DNA from: Theocolax elegans | Taxonomy: Eukaryota > Arthropoda > Insecta > Hymenoptera > Cerocephalidae | Assembly (NCBI GenBank): GCA_026168455.1 | Contig: CM047426.1 | Span: 74,675,986 to 74,739,985 of the forward strand | Direction: 5' to 3' | Length of the DNA stretch: 64,000 nucleotides | Shown: piece after piece, positions 48,391 through 59,660 of the stretch | Numbering within the stretch: the first letter of the stretch is position 1 | How the letters are laid out: every line of letters starts with the position of its first letter | Notes under the pieces: model-generated | Told to the model about the DNA's origin: nothing | Databases searched by the model: none | Seen by the model: only the letters and a program-made list of their open reading frames with translations | Program-made: the position numbers and the translations under genes

Positions 48391-50200
48391 GATAACGTAA
48401 TCTTCGAATGATTAATCTCAAAAAATCTTTTCAAATATTGGTCAATTCTTTGATTAATGGAAAGTGTACAATAACGAATATAGCTGTTTTTGTAGTAAAT
48501 ATAATTAACCTTTTCTTGCAAGTCAAGATCAATACTTATTTCGTAATATTATTAAAAATCAATTCAATAGCAATACAATGCACAAAGTTGCACAACAGTT
48601 AAGTTTTTAATAATATAATAGGATAAAGATTGGTTCGAAAGTAATAATTTCAGCATCAAGAAGCAATATATTATATTGTTACACTGTTGGAAAATTTTGC
48701 GAACTAAATGAGTAAAAGTAGAATATTTACGAGAGGAAAGTTTCGCGTATTCCCTATATGTCTTTCTGCTCGTTTGTACAATACAGCTATACTTTACAAA
48801 AGTTATGGCATTTTTTATTCATCCAAACTGTTCATTTACATTTTTATTGCTTGTGACGTCATTTGTTCAAATTTAAAGATCAGAAAATTCAGCTATCATT
48901 AAGGATTTCGAGAGTTTTTTTATTAAAACTCTAATAAAAATCAAGTGTCGCCGGTAATCCTTAATCCAAGGAAATGAACAAGTTTGCAGACGTTGGCAAA
49001 TTTGAAATCGCTCAACCGTCACCGTTTTATCCTCGGTGTACACGAACGTGTTTGAACCCTTTCGGATTAGTTCACCCTTTTGGTATTAAACTTCAAACGA
49101 GTCGGCACGTATTTCTTGTTCCTTTCGCGCCGATTTCGATGATCATTTTAGGCGTACCTAGACCTGTTTTTACGATAAATAATTTAGACTTAAGAGCCAC
49201 GAAAATGGTCAAGATAATAAAATTAACTACTTATTAATTCATTTGCATATTCCATATAGTGACTATATTTTTTCAACAATCAAGAGATGATTCCTTTTAT
49301 ATTTCATAAACTATTCTCTTTATTTTAACTTTATAAAAAATATATGGTTATAGGTCCAAGAACGGGCTGAGACTATTTATTATTATTCTTATCCATGAAA
49401 TAAATTTCGAATTCACTATATTGTAATACAGTTATACATATCTACTCATAGTTGTTTTTAATTATATAACTACCAAAGTATCACAGCTCTTATTAAATTT
49501 TAGTTTTGCAGTTCAATCGTTAATGGCTAGGTTGGTAGATCAGAAGGTGTGTAACCCTATGGCTTCGGAATTGATTCAATCTCTGCCGATTGATACAAGT
49601 ATCACTACGAAATGTATTTTCAACATATGCTTTGTTTACAAATTATACATAGCATGTCCCTGTCGTTGATTAGCACCGAATTTGGAGTATAAAAAGTGTT
49701 AGTTAGCTATTTTAGAAACAATTGCTTCATCTAGATTTTCAATCAAACAGATAAGATTTTTTTAAAAATATCCTCAAATCCGTTAATTGATTGCAAAATT
49801 GTGGATTGAACAAAAAATATTAAATTGTTTTGTACAAAAAATATATCAAATTTGAATGAATATAAATTTTTTGTTATTTTGTTTTCTCTATAACTTTGTA
49901 ATAGTGCCCGATTAATTTGAATTTTTAACTCAAATAACTATCTCTAATGACTGTGTAGTTATAAATAATAGTGACTTTTCAATTTGTCTTAGTAGTGCGT
50001 AACTTTCACAAACTAGAGAGTTCAAGTCTATAATTCAGGATTTCACGTTTTTCTAGATACTCTCCCAGTTAGTTTTGTAAATCCGTTACCCAACAAATTG
50101 ATATTTATTTTCTTTGATTCGATGTTAAATAACAATATCGGTATACTATACGCAGAAGCTAATAATAATAAAAATTAAAACGAAAACCTCGCATCAACTA
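48391..50200. other. AT-rich non-coding stretch
   Basis: AT-rich with short frames of no known similarity. A CRE-type TGACGTCA occurs at 48854-48861. Nothing else was recognised. Confidence 0.55.
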
Positions 50201-50900
50201 TCGGAAATTTAGTGAAAATGGACTAGGATGACCGCGCGAAGGAAAGAGAGATGAATCTACGCGCGAATGTATAATCGAACGGACAAACGAATGGTTATGA
50301 AAAATGGTTTTCGCGAAAGAAGACGATCGGTAATACATCGAATCAACTTAGCTCCTTGGAAATATCAATCACCGTAGCGAATTCGCACACGGTCGAAAAG
50401 AAATTTCGCGCGTATAAGAGAACCTACGGTTCGGAAGTACACTTGCTCGGAGCGTCTGCCTATATATCGTACCTGCGCGCGAGCTCAGCTTTAGTGGCGC
50501 AAAGGGTGAAGGACCTCGGTGAGGAAGGGATGGAGGCTTCGAGTCTCGGAAGCCGCGCCTCTGCGGCCAGGTCCGCGCGCGTCGATACACGACCCCCCCT
50601 ACGCGCGCGTCTCTGTGTGTGTGTGTGCGTGCGTGCGTGTTTGTCTGTTTGCGCGTACAAGTTTGTGGGTATGTGTGCTCGAGGGCGACAGTGAAAGAAG
50701 AGGACTGATCGAACGGCCGCTGTGTCCGTGGGTATACGTGTGAGCGAGTGTGGAATTTTTTTTTCGTTGGGCTTGCATTTAGATACGTTTATTTGTACGT
50801 TTAGGTAGCTAGGGTCTTATCGTAAAGTTGGAACCTATAGACGGGGATACTAAGCAGGTTTATGTAGTCGGCGATGCGAGGGTTGAATTGATATTACCTC
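50201..50900. promoter_or_regulatory. Strong CpG island with (TG)n tract
   Basis: Very CG-rich from about 50460 to 50740, with C7 (50593-50599), CGCGCGCG and a (TG)n-(CGTG)n tract. Frames up to 112 codons are open on both strands and include Cys/Val runs from the TG tract. Among the best promoter candidates by composition, but no TATA or initiator could be fixed. Confidence 0.4.
50614..50640. repeat. (TG)n/(CGTG)n alternating tract
   Basis: Twenty-seven bases of strict pyrimidine-purine alternation, TG units passing into GCGT units. Such DNA readily adopts the left-handed Z form. Confidence 0.9.
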
Positions 50901-51430
50901 GGTCTACAATATTATTATGACGGTTGTAATGATGTTACAGTTGTATAAAATCGTACGTGGCGAACCTACTCAATCGTTTCAAACTCAAAGAATTTTCATG
51001 ATGAGTATTACAGGGCTAATGTGCGCGCGTTATTACCAAAATCTTCGTAAACTACGACAATTATAGAATTAGAGAAGTTGTTTAAACTTAAATTATTTAA
51101 ACATTTAATCCGAAATATACGGAACTACAAATCTGTAACAAAGTGCATCTATTTAAATATCTTTTAGTTGATTAAGTAGTAATATGAATAGCATATTTGA
51201 ATTTCAAATTTGAATTACCCAAGATATATTTTGCTTTATTTTGTTTATAACTTCTGATCACAATATTGTTATAATGTAAAACTCTAACTGGAATGTACCG
51301 ATGCAACTATAAGATTGAAGTATCATTTCCCCCCTGTACATCGAGTAGCAAGATCAAACGTACGTCCTATGATTATTTTCTAATGGTTCGCAGCACACTA
51401 TCTACATTCTTTAGTTTTACATTTGGCTGA
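50901..51430. other. AT-rich non-coding stretch
   Basis: Nothing recognised. Confidence 0.55.
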
Positions 51431-51900
51431 GCGTCCTCCGGCCAAAAGCGACGAAACAATCGGATCAAATCAGGAGTTGTGATCTGGTATCAGGGCAATT
51501 TAACAACGCACAATCCCGTTGGTAAGTGTCGCGTAAAGACGTCGACCAATACAACTTCCCCACATCGATTTGCGCTTCTAAACGCACATCTGAAGGGAAG
51601 AGCAATGAGTCTCGAAGGGATCGGAGAGAAAAAGAGTCGGCGGCACTTGAGTGCAGCGTCGCTCGGCGTCGGTGGCACCCTCGTAAAAAAAGAAAGTAGG
51701 AAATCGCTTTCGTTCGGGGAAGAAGAGAGAGGAGACGTTACCCGGGGGTCACAACTGTGCTTTAATTACTTTCCGGGAGTCGAGTGCACTCGAATCAAAT
51801 TATGTATAGTTTGGCGCTTCGCGTTGGCTTCAATTGCATCGCTTCGTTGGATCTGGCTATTTAACTTCGTAGTCTTCGTAGTTGCCAAAAAGGGTTGACC
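51431..51900 (+). promoter_or_regulatory. CpG-rich island with open frame and donor-like word
   Basis: A 139-codon + strand frame (51479-51898) is open through the island, but its start is not an ATG and no domain was recognised. GTAAGT at 51521-51526, after CCCGTTG, is a good donor word inside it. Regulatory island or non-coding exon. Confidence 0.25.
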
Positions 51901-51980
51901 TTGTTACATCGTCTTTCCTGATCAAATGTTGCAACACCTTTAATACACTTAATTATTCCTACCAATTGAATTTATCGATT

Positions 51981-52024
51981 CACTTTTTATTTATTTCCTT
52001 TTGCAGTTGTTTTATCGCGTGAGA
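51981..52024 (+). other. Strong 3' splice site 12 bases before a donor
   Basis: A long pyrimidine tract (51981-52002, ending TTTCCTTTTG) leads to CAG (52004-52006). GTGAGA follows at 52019-52024, leaving a 12-base potential microexon TTGTTTTATCGC that would add Leu-Phe-Tyr-Arg. The acceptor is among the best in the window. A recursive-type site or decoy acceptor is as likely as a real microexon. Confidence 0.2.
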
Positions 52025-55000
52025 AAATAAAACTGTTTTTATATTTATAAAGTTACTGACATTGTTTTGGACAAACAAATAATAGGTAACTATATTTGAA
52101 ATATACATTAAGATATTGGATTTCTTTTACTTTTCAATAATAACTTTTTGGTTTTAATAAAAATTACAATATTTTTTACATCGTGTCAACGAAAACATGA
52201 TTTTTATTCCTTTTTTTCCACTTTTTACTATAAATGTATCATATTTTAATTCCTTAAACAATTCGGAGCATCGTAGTGTATGAATTCGATTTTGTCTGGC
52301 AAAGCCTACAGGTACATTGAACGCGAGGAAGTGCGAGCGAGGCGGACAAGTGGAGCAAAAAGCAGTAATCCTCATTGATTTCTCCGTCGCGAGCAATAAC
52401 TCGACAACCGATTACGAAGCTCGTCCTGAGCATATATAGAACGTTGCGTCACTTTCATCTCCTCGTGTAATATTTTCATTTAAATTTATTATGATATTCA
52501 TTTTCGATGCACTTTTTTTTACGAACTACGCATTTACGAACTGATGTTTAAAGATAAATGACACTAAAATAAATTTTGTTTTTTATGGTTTGATTCAACA
52601 TTTCAATTCTTTATAAGCTTGCTGTCACTTATTTAATAATGTGTATTTATGACATGCTTTTTTTACACGTATGTGTCTATGAATTAAATAAATATTCGTT
52701 TAATAAAATATTACTCTTTTAACGACAAGGAGTTCGGGACTAAATTCATTTCGATATACGAAACTAGGAAGTCATCGAAGCACTCGTTCAAATATTTACA
52801 TAGACCAGCCTTTGAATCTGTCACATTCGCAAGCAATGTAATAAAACCTTTCTTTCCTCACATTTATCCAAAGCAAATATTCAACTTGATTGACTTTTAT
52901 ACATGACATTCTCGTTTTACGTTGTTATTTACACGATCCGACGAAATACATACTTATAATTTTGATAAACATCTACATCAATATAGGTAGATTGTAACAT
53001 TCTTCAATTTCATATACTGTCTTGAATCCACTTGACTTTCTCGTTTCACATCATCCGGTTGATCTATCTACACTTTAGATGCCTTCGGGTTTTCTCAAAG
53101 ATGAACGAAAATGCGACGTCTCGAACGGCGTGTAATGAATTTTAATGAAGGAACGCGTCGAACCTATTATAGATACCTACATACATACACACACAAGCAG
53201 CAACGAAGAACACGCGACGATGGATTAACGGCAATGAACGTGGATTTTTCACCAATCGCGCGTATTTCATCGCTGAGCTCAGTTTAATTAATTTCTTCAT
53301 CGCTCCGGGTAGCGGCTCGTTAAAACGTATACATTTATATACTCGCGTTGCAGATTAATTACTCACCGACTGATCGATTCGAAATTCATCTTTACCTCGA
53401 TGTACTATAATTTATGTCTTGTACTATTAATGAAAATATGTATTGAACGCGAGACGATTTGTTTTAAGTTACTGTGGAGGTAATATTATTTTAGGGAATG
53501 TTAGAAATATGTATGTTTAGTCAGCATTATTACGGTTTTGATGCAATGACAATTTAATTATTCGACTGGTTTTGATTATATGCATTTTATTATATTGCTC
53601 TATTGTATTGCACTCTATCTTAGATTCGTCAACGATAAAAATAACTAATAATAATTTTCATTTAATTTCATAGATTATCATTCCTCACACTAAATGTACT
53701 ATCAGTCGAATTAATTGAAAGTCAATCTTACTGATTGAAATTTCCTTTGCGATAACCAGTGTGAAATATGTCACTCTATCGGATTATTTATATTTTCGTT
53801 GGCAAAACAAAAATAATTATATTGAATTGAATAATTTGAATGTATAATACATTTCCTCAAATAAGTATAAAAATACTCGAATGGCCTAAAATTGTTAACA
53901 TAATGGATTTATTTTTTGATTGTACAGAATTTATCAAAAAATATATACTCTCCTTGAGTTCAATATGTAAAATTTATAATAGTGTATATATTACTATACT
54001 TAAATAAGTATTATATCGGATTATTATGAACCAAATTTATTTCATAATGCGTTATGAGTATGAAAATTGTCCTAAATTAAAAAAATCAATATCGAAATTA
54101 AACTATTTTAAAAATTAACGTGTGATTTACTCGAAAGTCATTTGAAGTTACATGCACGTACGCCACAGTTATGCATTAAACTTGTGAATGGGTCACCACC
54201 TGGACGTTTCAAATGGATAATTGCATACACATGGTCTTAAACTGTAGACCCTCTAAACGTGCAAATGGATTTATTAGCGGTGTATTGAAATCATTTCCCA
54301 TTTCGCGAGTACTCATGGTAATTATTAAATAACGTCATAATAGTAATCATCTTGGAATTTTGGAATCATCGTGCAGAAAAATTAAACTTAAATATGATTT
54401 TAAATTTACCTTGTTGAGTAAAGTGCATTAATTATCAAATCCACTTTATTGTTGTTATCTTTGATTATTGATTTAATGTAGAATATCCAAGTAATAATTC
54501 GATCGAATACCCTGCGAGGCTTAATTTAGTGACCACCCCACTCACCTAATGCAATTGGTAATTGCCAATTGCATTCCTCGGTTGACCTCGCTCGAGGTAT
54601 TTAAATTAGTAACATTTACAATTATATTTTTGGGGAAATCGAATAAGCTTGCCTATTCCACGGTCAGAGCTCCAATAAAAATGATGTCAACTGCACGTTT
54701 AGAAGAATTTTTATTTTTTTAAAGATTTATTTAAAGTTTTTGTGTATTACTGAATGAATACATTTTAAAGCTCTGTATAAGTACTTCGACCTGTTGAATC
54801 AACTATTTTTATTGTTTTCTCGAGATGAATTATTTTCCTCCTTTGTGGTACTGAATATTTGAAGGGATGTGTATGTTTTATTATTGTTTAAGATATTTAT
54901 ACAGTAAAAGTATCGTACAAGCACACCTAATGATCGCGCCAGAGTCAATAATACACTATAATATAGTCAATGAGCGAGAATAGTTGTGGAACGAGAGTGT

Positions 55001-55230
55001 ACCTATAAATTTTGCACGCCTTATTTGTATAGTTCATTCAAACGTTATTTTAAAATCATTAGACTGCACGATGGGAAGTTAAATATAAGTAAATGTTATT
55101 GATCGTTGCATTTGCAGTGATGAAAACATCAGATTCATATTCAGATTGATTATATAGTGTAAGTTGTAACACGATAAAAAGAAAGAACTGGTTTTACTGA
55201 TGCAATTCTATGACAAAAGACTTACTTATA
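52025..55230. other. AT-rich stretch with one CpG-richer patch
   Basis: A CpG-richer patch lies at 53095-53350. The inverted repeat at 54548-54575 with a neighbouring Gli-type motif is described separately. Otherwise nothing recognised. Confidence 0.5.
54530..54575. promoter_or_regulatory. Candidate regulatory element: Gli-like site beside a homeodomain palindrome
   Basis: AATGCAATTGG (54548-54558) and CCAATTGCATT (54565-54575) are perfect 11-base inverted arms around TAATTG, giving overlapping CAATT/TAATT homeodomain-type cores. Just upstream, GACCACCCC matches the Gli/Ci consensus GACCACCCA at eight of nine positions. Regulatory function is inferred from clustering only. Confidence 0.3.
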
Positions 55231-55840
55231 ATTTCGTCCGATCTCATTTCTTGTCGGCTATCTTGAATAAATAAAAAGATCGAACGCCCGTTCTGAATGA
55301 TAAAAAAGTAGTTCATTACAGCGGCAATAAAATCTAATTTGTTCCGATCAATCGCAAGCGGACTTTGCTTCATTTAGTTACACCTACACCAACTTTTTTT
55401 CATTACTTCGATCTCAATTGGGTATTCCCTTCCCACCTTGCGGTGCTACATTATTCATATATATTATCGGAAGAAAAGTTTCATAGTTTGTCATCGGGGG
55501 CTCCTTTCTGTCGGTTATGATACATGAAATATTCCTTCCGCAGAACAAAAGCAAAGGAATAACTCAGGCGGGTTTTAGCGCAGCTCGCGTATAATTGTGC
55601 CGGTGAGAAAAGAAAGGAAACCAAAAAGAAGAAGAAGAAGTAGAAGAAGGAGAGGAAGGAAAAAGGTGCGAAACATTTTTGCTCTGGTATATAGACAACA
55701 CTGAAACTGGGAAAATTGTAGTACACGACATCGCGATTTGTTACGTCTTTTCTCTGCTCTTTGCATGCAAATGAGCTTAGCGCCGGGGATTTATTGGTAG
55801 AACTTTGTTCCCTCTGTGCTTTATGCGTCACCGAGGATCG
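55231..55840. promoter_or_regulatory. Mixed island with GAA repeat
   Basis: CpG-richer than its flanks, with a purine tract at 55605-55667. Minus-strand frames of 63 and 116 codons contain Leu/Phe runs produced by the GAA repeat and are not credible proteins. Confidence 0.25.
55627..55648. repeat. (AAG)n microsatellite, interrupted
   Basis: About seven AAG-type units with one TAG interruption. Confidence 0.85.
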
Positions 55841-56300
55841 AGTATGTAAAGAAGATTCAGCTTTTATAATCGAATTTGCGACTGGATTATCTTGAAGTAT
55901 TTCGGTACGATTTAACTATATCAACTTTCGCTGCTTATTCTTTTTTTGCAAAAAGATATTGCATCTCTTTGCGAACACCATACTTCTCGGTAACCTATTT
56001 CTTTTCATATTCTCTGGATGATAATTTGTTTACATATTTCAAGCGTTATTTCCTTCTAAAATTTTACCTACTGAAGTGAAAAACAATATTTATAGAAAGT
56101 GATAATTATATACTTAATGATGTATTAAATTACTTTTTAAGGCATAACGAGAATTACAAAGACTACATCTAATTGTAAAAATCAATATTCGTTCTTTAAT
56201 ATCGTATTCGATAATAATTTTAATATACCTTTTATCATTTTATAGTTTTACGTCAATATATAAAGAAGAAACTTTTAATTAATTTAATTGATTGTTTTTA
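55841..56300. other. AT-rich non-coding stretch
   Basis: Nothing recognised before the second ratchet-like site. Confidence 0.55.
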
Positions 56301-56305
56301 CAAAA

Positions 56306-56407
56306 CTCATATACTTAAAATATAATTTGTTTTTGTTTCAGGTGAGTGTTGGCTTAATCAGTTGGCTTAATCAGTTCTGCTTTGTTGTACTGAAAATAAG
56401 GGTAACG
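56306..56407 (+). other. Candidate recursive splice site or short exon
   Basis: A T-rich tract (56326-56339, ending TTTTTGTTTC) and AG (56340-56341) are joined directly to the consensus donor GTGAGT (56342-56347). CTCAT at 56306-56310 fits the branch-site consensus CTNAY at a workable distance. A weaker donor-like GTAACG lies 60 bases on (56402-56407). The arrangement repeats that at 18877/18878, including near-identical TTTCAG ends. The intervening 60 bases are open in one frame, so an ordinary exon is possible. Confidence 0.42.
56349..56374. repeat. Tandem duplication of a 13-base unit
   Basis: TTGGCTTAATCAG occurs twice head to tail, beginning two bases after the ratchet-like donor at 56342-56347. 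Confidence 0.9.
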
Positions 56408-57180
56408 TACAATTATCTTGGGTTATTTATTCTGTTTAGTACTTGCACAAAATGTGAATTATAAAATAATTATCAAACCTTGGTTTGTATGCACCTAATT
56501 AGTTTGAAAACAAAATTAATTAAAATAATATTTTGAGAACGTCGTTAATATAGAGATAAACACAAACAACCGTCTATATAATGATCGTACCTCTTCATTA
56601 TATTCAAGTAAAAAACCGCGACTTTTACGACATAAAGTGTAGCAACTTTTTAACAATGCAATTTTTAATGTAGCTATTTTAACTAAAATGATAAAATATA
56701 GTTTGTTTTGTACTAAAGTAAAAGATTAAGAAGAATTACTGAAGAGTTGAAATTAATTATATACAATGAAGATACGTTAAATATTAATTCGGACTATTAA
56801 TTTTATTATTTTTGTTAAAAATGTCTATAACTCGATGAAAACTTGGTACTAATATTTATTATAAAATTAACATTATCATTATTACATTTACTCGTCATTA
56901 AAAATCTTTTAAATGTAAACTAATTAGCCGGACAGCTTGATTTCAATGAATTATTAAATTATTCTAAAATTAACATAATTGTATCTAATACCAATAATAT
57001 TAACGTCAAAATTTGACTTCCAAGATAATTAATTTCGTATAATTCGTAGTAAATGATAAGAAAATGAAACGTATAGATATAAAAAATCGATGTCCAATTT
57101 GAGTTTTTTTATTACCCTATCCATCATTCAGGAAGTCTAATCAAGTACACATTTCATCATAATATTGTACGGGTAAACGA
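56408..57180. other. AT-rich non-coding stretch
   Basis: Nothing recognised. Confidence 0.6.
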
Positions 57181-58340
57181 AAACATAAAGGTTTGAGAGA
57201 AACGCCACGTGCACGCGGCATCTTAATTCCTATTAAAAGCGCGAACAATTGATAAATTGAATCGCGAGCAATTAATCAAGCCCTGCCGCCGCCGAAATTG
57301 AAGGAACGTCTTTCGTCTACGAATTACATCATGCCGTTCACCTCTACGCGATTCGATTAATAAACGTGGGAACGGCTGGGTTTAGAGGCGTACCTACTCG
57401 ATTATACTAAAACTTGCGCAAATCGCGAAAGAGCCAGTTAGTTTAATCTGTTACACGAACCGCGTAAATTATCAAAATAAATTGTTAGACAGATAACGCC
57501 AGGGAGCTGTAAATTTTTTTTCTTTCCTCTCGCGTGTTTGCACTTTACGTGATTATTTCGAAAGTGATTATCGGGTGATTTTCATACATTATTTATGACA
57601 GTTTAACATTTTTTCCCAATAAAACTGCGTAACCGCTGTACTCGCTTATTATCTTGCAATTACTTATAGGTTTAATTTATAAAATGCGGTTACGCTTTTA
57701 ATTATACCCGTTAAATTTTCAATTTCTATTAATATTAAATATCTCTCGAAACATCTTAAAAATATCGAGAATTAAATTTAGATTAACGATTTAATTAAAA
57801 TAGTTACGTGAAAAAAATGATAGTTTACTGAAGTAAATTCGATCTAACGTTTGGTAATTCAAAATACTAAGAATGAAAATAAAGCTAACCATATTGAATC
57901 GGAATCACGGGTATAAAATAATTCACGTTCCCGATATCAAGGCGTGCGCTTTAACGACGCCTAACGGAGCTTTCACTGAAGGAAATCGCGATAAAATTTT
58001 GCGCGATCGCGAAAGCGTCCTAAATGAGCGATAAATAACTATAAAGGAGAAAAAGATCGAGGAGAAGAAGGAGAAATAGAGAGAGAGAGCGAGAGCGAGA
58101 GCGAGAGAAGAGTAATAAGGCGAATCAGAAAACCCGATGTTCGCTTACTCGCATTCCGAAGTGACGCGATCGGTCTTGGCATCTTTTTGGATCGAGTGTC
58201 GGGTAAATAGTGTCATCGATCATTCGCGAGAGGTGGTGAATACGTGTTTATCCATGTGTAGGTTAATGGACGCAGCGTTTTGAAGAACGCGTCGGATCGA
58301 TAATCTCGAAGTTTGTTTATATTCAACGACAAGTGGTGGT
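57181..58340. promoter_or_regulatory. CpG-rich islands with a GA/GAGAGC tract
   Basis: CpG-rich blocks lie at 57190-57480 and 57940-58300, with AT-rich DNA between. The second contains GCGCGATCGCG and a GA-rich microsatellite. No coding frame of note. Confidence 0.3.
58079..58108. repeat. (GA)n/(GAGAGC)n microsatellite
   Basis: GA units pass into about three copies of the hexamer GAGAGC. Confidence 0.9.
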
Positions 58341-59030
58341 ACGAGTCATTGAAATTATGATCTCACTATACGACGTTGCTTCATCTACGAAAATGATCAA
58401 AATTACGAGTCGCTCAACAGTGTATTATCCATCCGGTTATATCTGTCTGCTAGATCTCTTTTTAATTGAGTTTAATGCGGGTCTACTGCAATAGCAATAA
58501 GGTTTCAATTTTACGGAGACTTTGTTTTCAAAGCTTCAAAAACTGTTAGAAGTAAATTAGAAATGTCGAATCGTCAAAGTCTTGAAGTTTCCGTGCCAAA
58601 GATCAAAATACACATAGATTCGAAGTTTTGATGAATTTAATCTTCTTGAAACTAAACTGTTTTTAAACTAAACATTTAAGACGTCTAAACGTTGAAGCAT
58701 TCTTCAAAACTTTGTATCACTTAATATTCTTCAAAGAACAACAAAGATTTTCTTATCTAAGCAATAGCAACATTTTCTTAAGTATTATTAACTACCTAAG
58801 ATAACGAACGGTTATTTTGGTTAATAAAAAATTGTTTCAATGGGTCTCGTATTATAAGTACGTAATTTTGAAAGGATACGAAAAAACGGCGTAAATAACA
58901 TAGGCTTTTTAAGAAAATTAAGGTAAAGTGAGTTATAAGGATATGCATAACAACATCCCACTGAGCTTCTATGCATTTAACTGCTTCAGAATTGACAAGC
59001 ATAAGTAACGCAAGCGCCTCGATTTCCAAG
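58341..59030. other. AT-rich non-coding stretch
   Basis: Nothing recognised. Confidence 0.55.
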
Positions 59031-59220
59031 GTCTGTAGAGTATAGGATTCTAGAAATCCAAGCGTACACCATAAACCTGTACGGCTGGAACTCGAGGTTT
59101 ATCCTCTAATTGATTAGACTACATAAACGCATTTCAGAGAGATACTCGCTCACCGTATATCGTAAGCGCGCACGAGGATTTTCCATTGGTCCATTCAAAT
59201 CCATCAGAGCGACTGAGACA

Positions 59221-59224
<4 letters not shown>

Positions 59225-59258
<34 letters not shown>
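59225..59258. repeat. (GA)17 microsatellite
   Basis: Seventeen uninterrupted GA units, the longest perfect dinucleotide run in the window. Confidence 0.95.
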
Positions 59259-59262
<4 letters not shown>

Positions 59263-59593
59263 ACATTTTTCACCCCGACACATTAACGAGTATCCATACA
59301 TATTCATCGACGACGATGAATATGAATCGAGGTGCGCGTGAATGCAAAATTTTATCCACGAGTTGCAAGGTGCGCGCACCGATTACGGTATATGTGTCTA
59401 GCCCATTTCGCGAATATACGCGCGCCTATATATACGCGTATACATATATATACGTGTTCATACTAGAGTTACGACTACGAATGCGCAGGTATACGCGTTA
59501 TATCCTATCACCAGGGTTTGCTTGTTTGGATTTTGTCCCACCATTGGTTTATGCATGCATTTATGTTAAGCATTATGTAACGCGTCCCAACAA

Positions 59594-59620
59594 CCCTGCG
59601 CGGCTCTGCGCGGCCCTGCG
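59594..59620. repeat. 10-base GC-rich tandem repeat, about 2.7 copies
   Basis: CCCTGCGCGG, CTCTGCGCGG and a partial CCCTGCG follow one another directly. Confidence 0.8.
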
Positions 59621-59660
59621 TCCCCGCGAAATTACTGCATCGTAGCTCTTTCGAGTTGAG

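Larger units (their letters stand above)
59031..59660. promoter_or_regulatory. CpG-rich island with GA tract and alternating DNA
   Basis: Contains a (GA)17 microsatellite, a Z-prone alternating tract (59414-59457) and a GC-rich tandem repeat of the CCCTGCGCGG type (59594-59620). Frames on both strands are repeat-derived. Candidate promoter or enhancer. Confidence 0.35.

Noticed and set aside
49470..49482. TATCACAGC resembles the miR-2/13 family seed.
   Set aside because: No matching 5' arm upstream; 9-base matches are expected by chance.
51001..51016. TGAGTATTACA resembles the start of miR-12.
   Set aside because: Similarity stops after 11 bases and the flanks do not fold into a precursor.
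55481..55831. Minus-strand frame with Leu and Phe runs.
   Set aside because: The runs come from an (AAG)n repeat.
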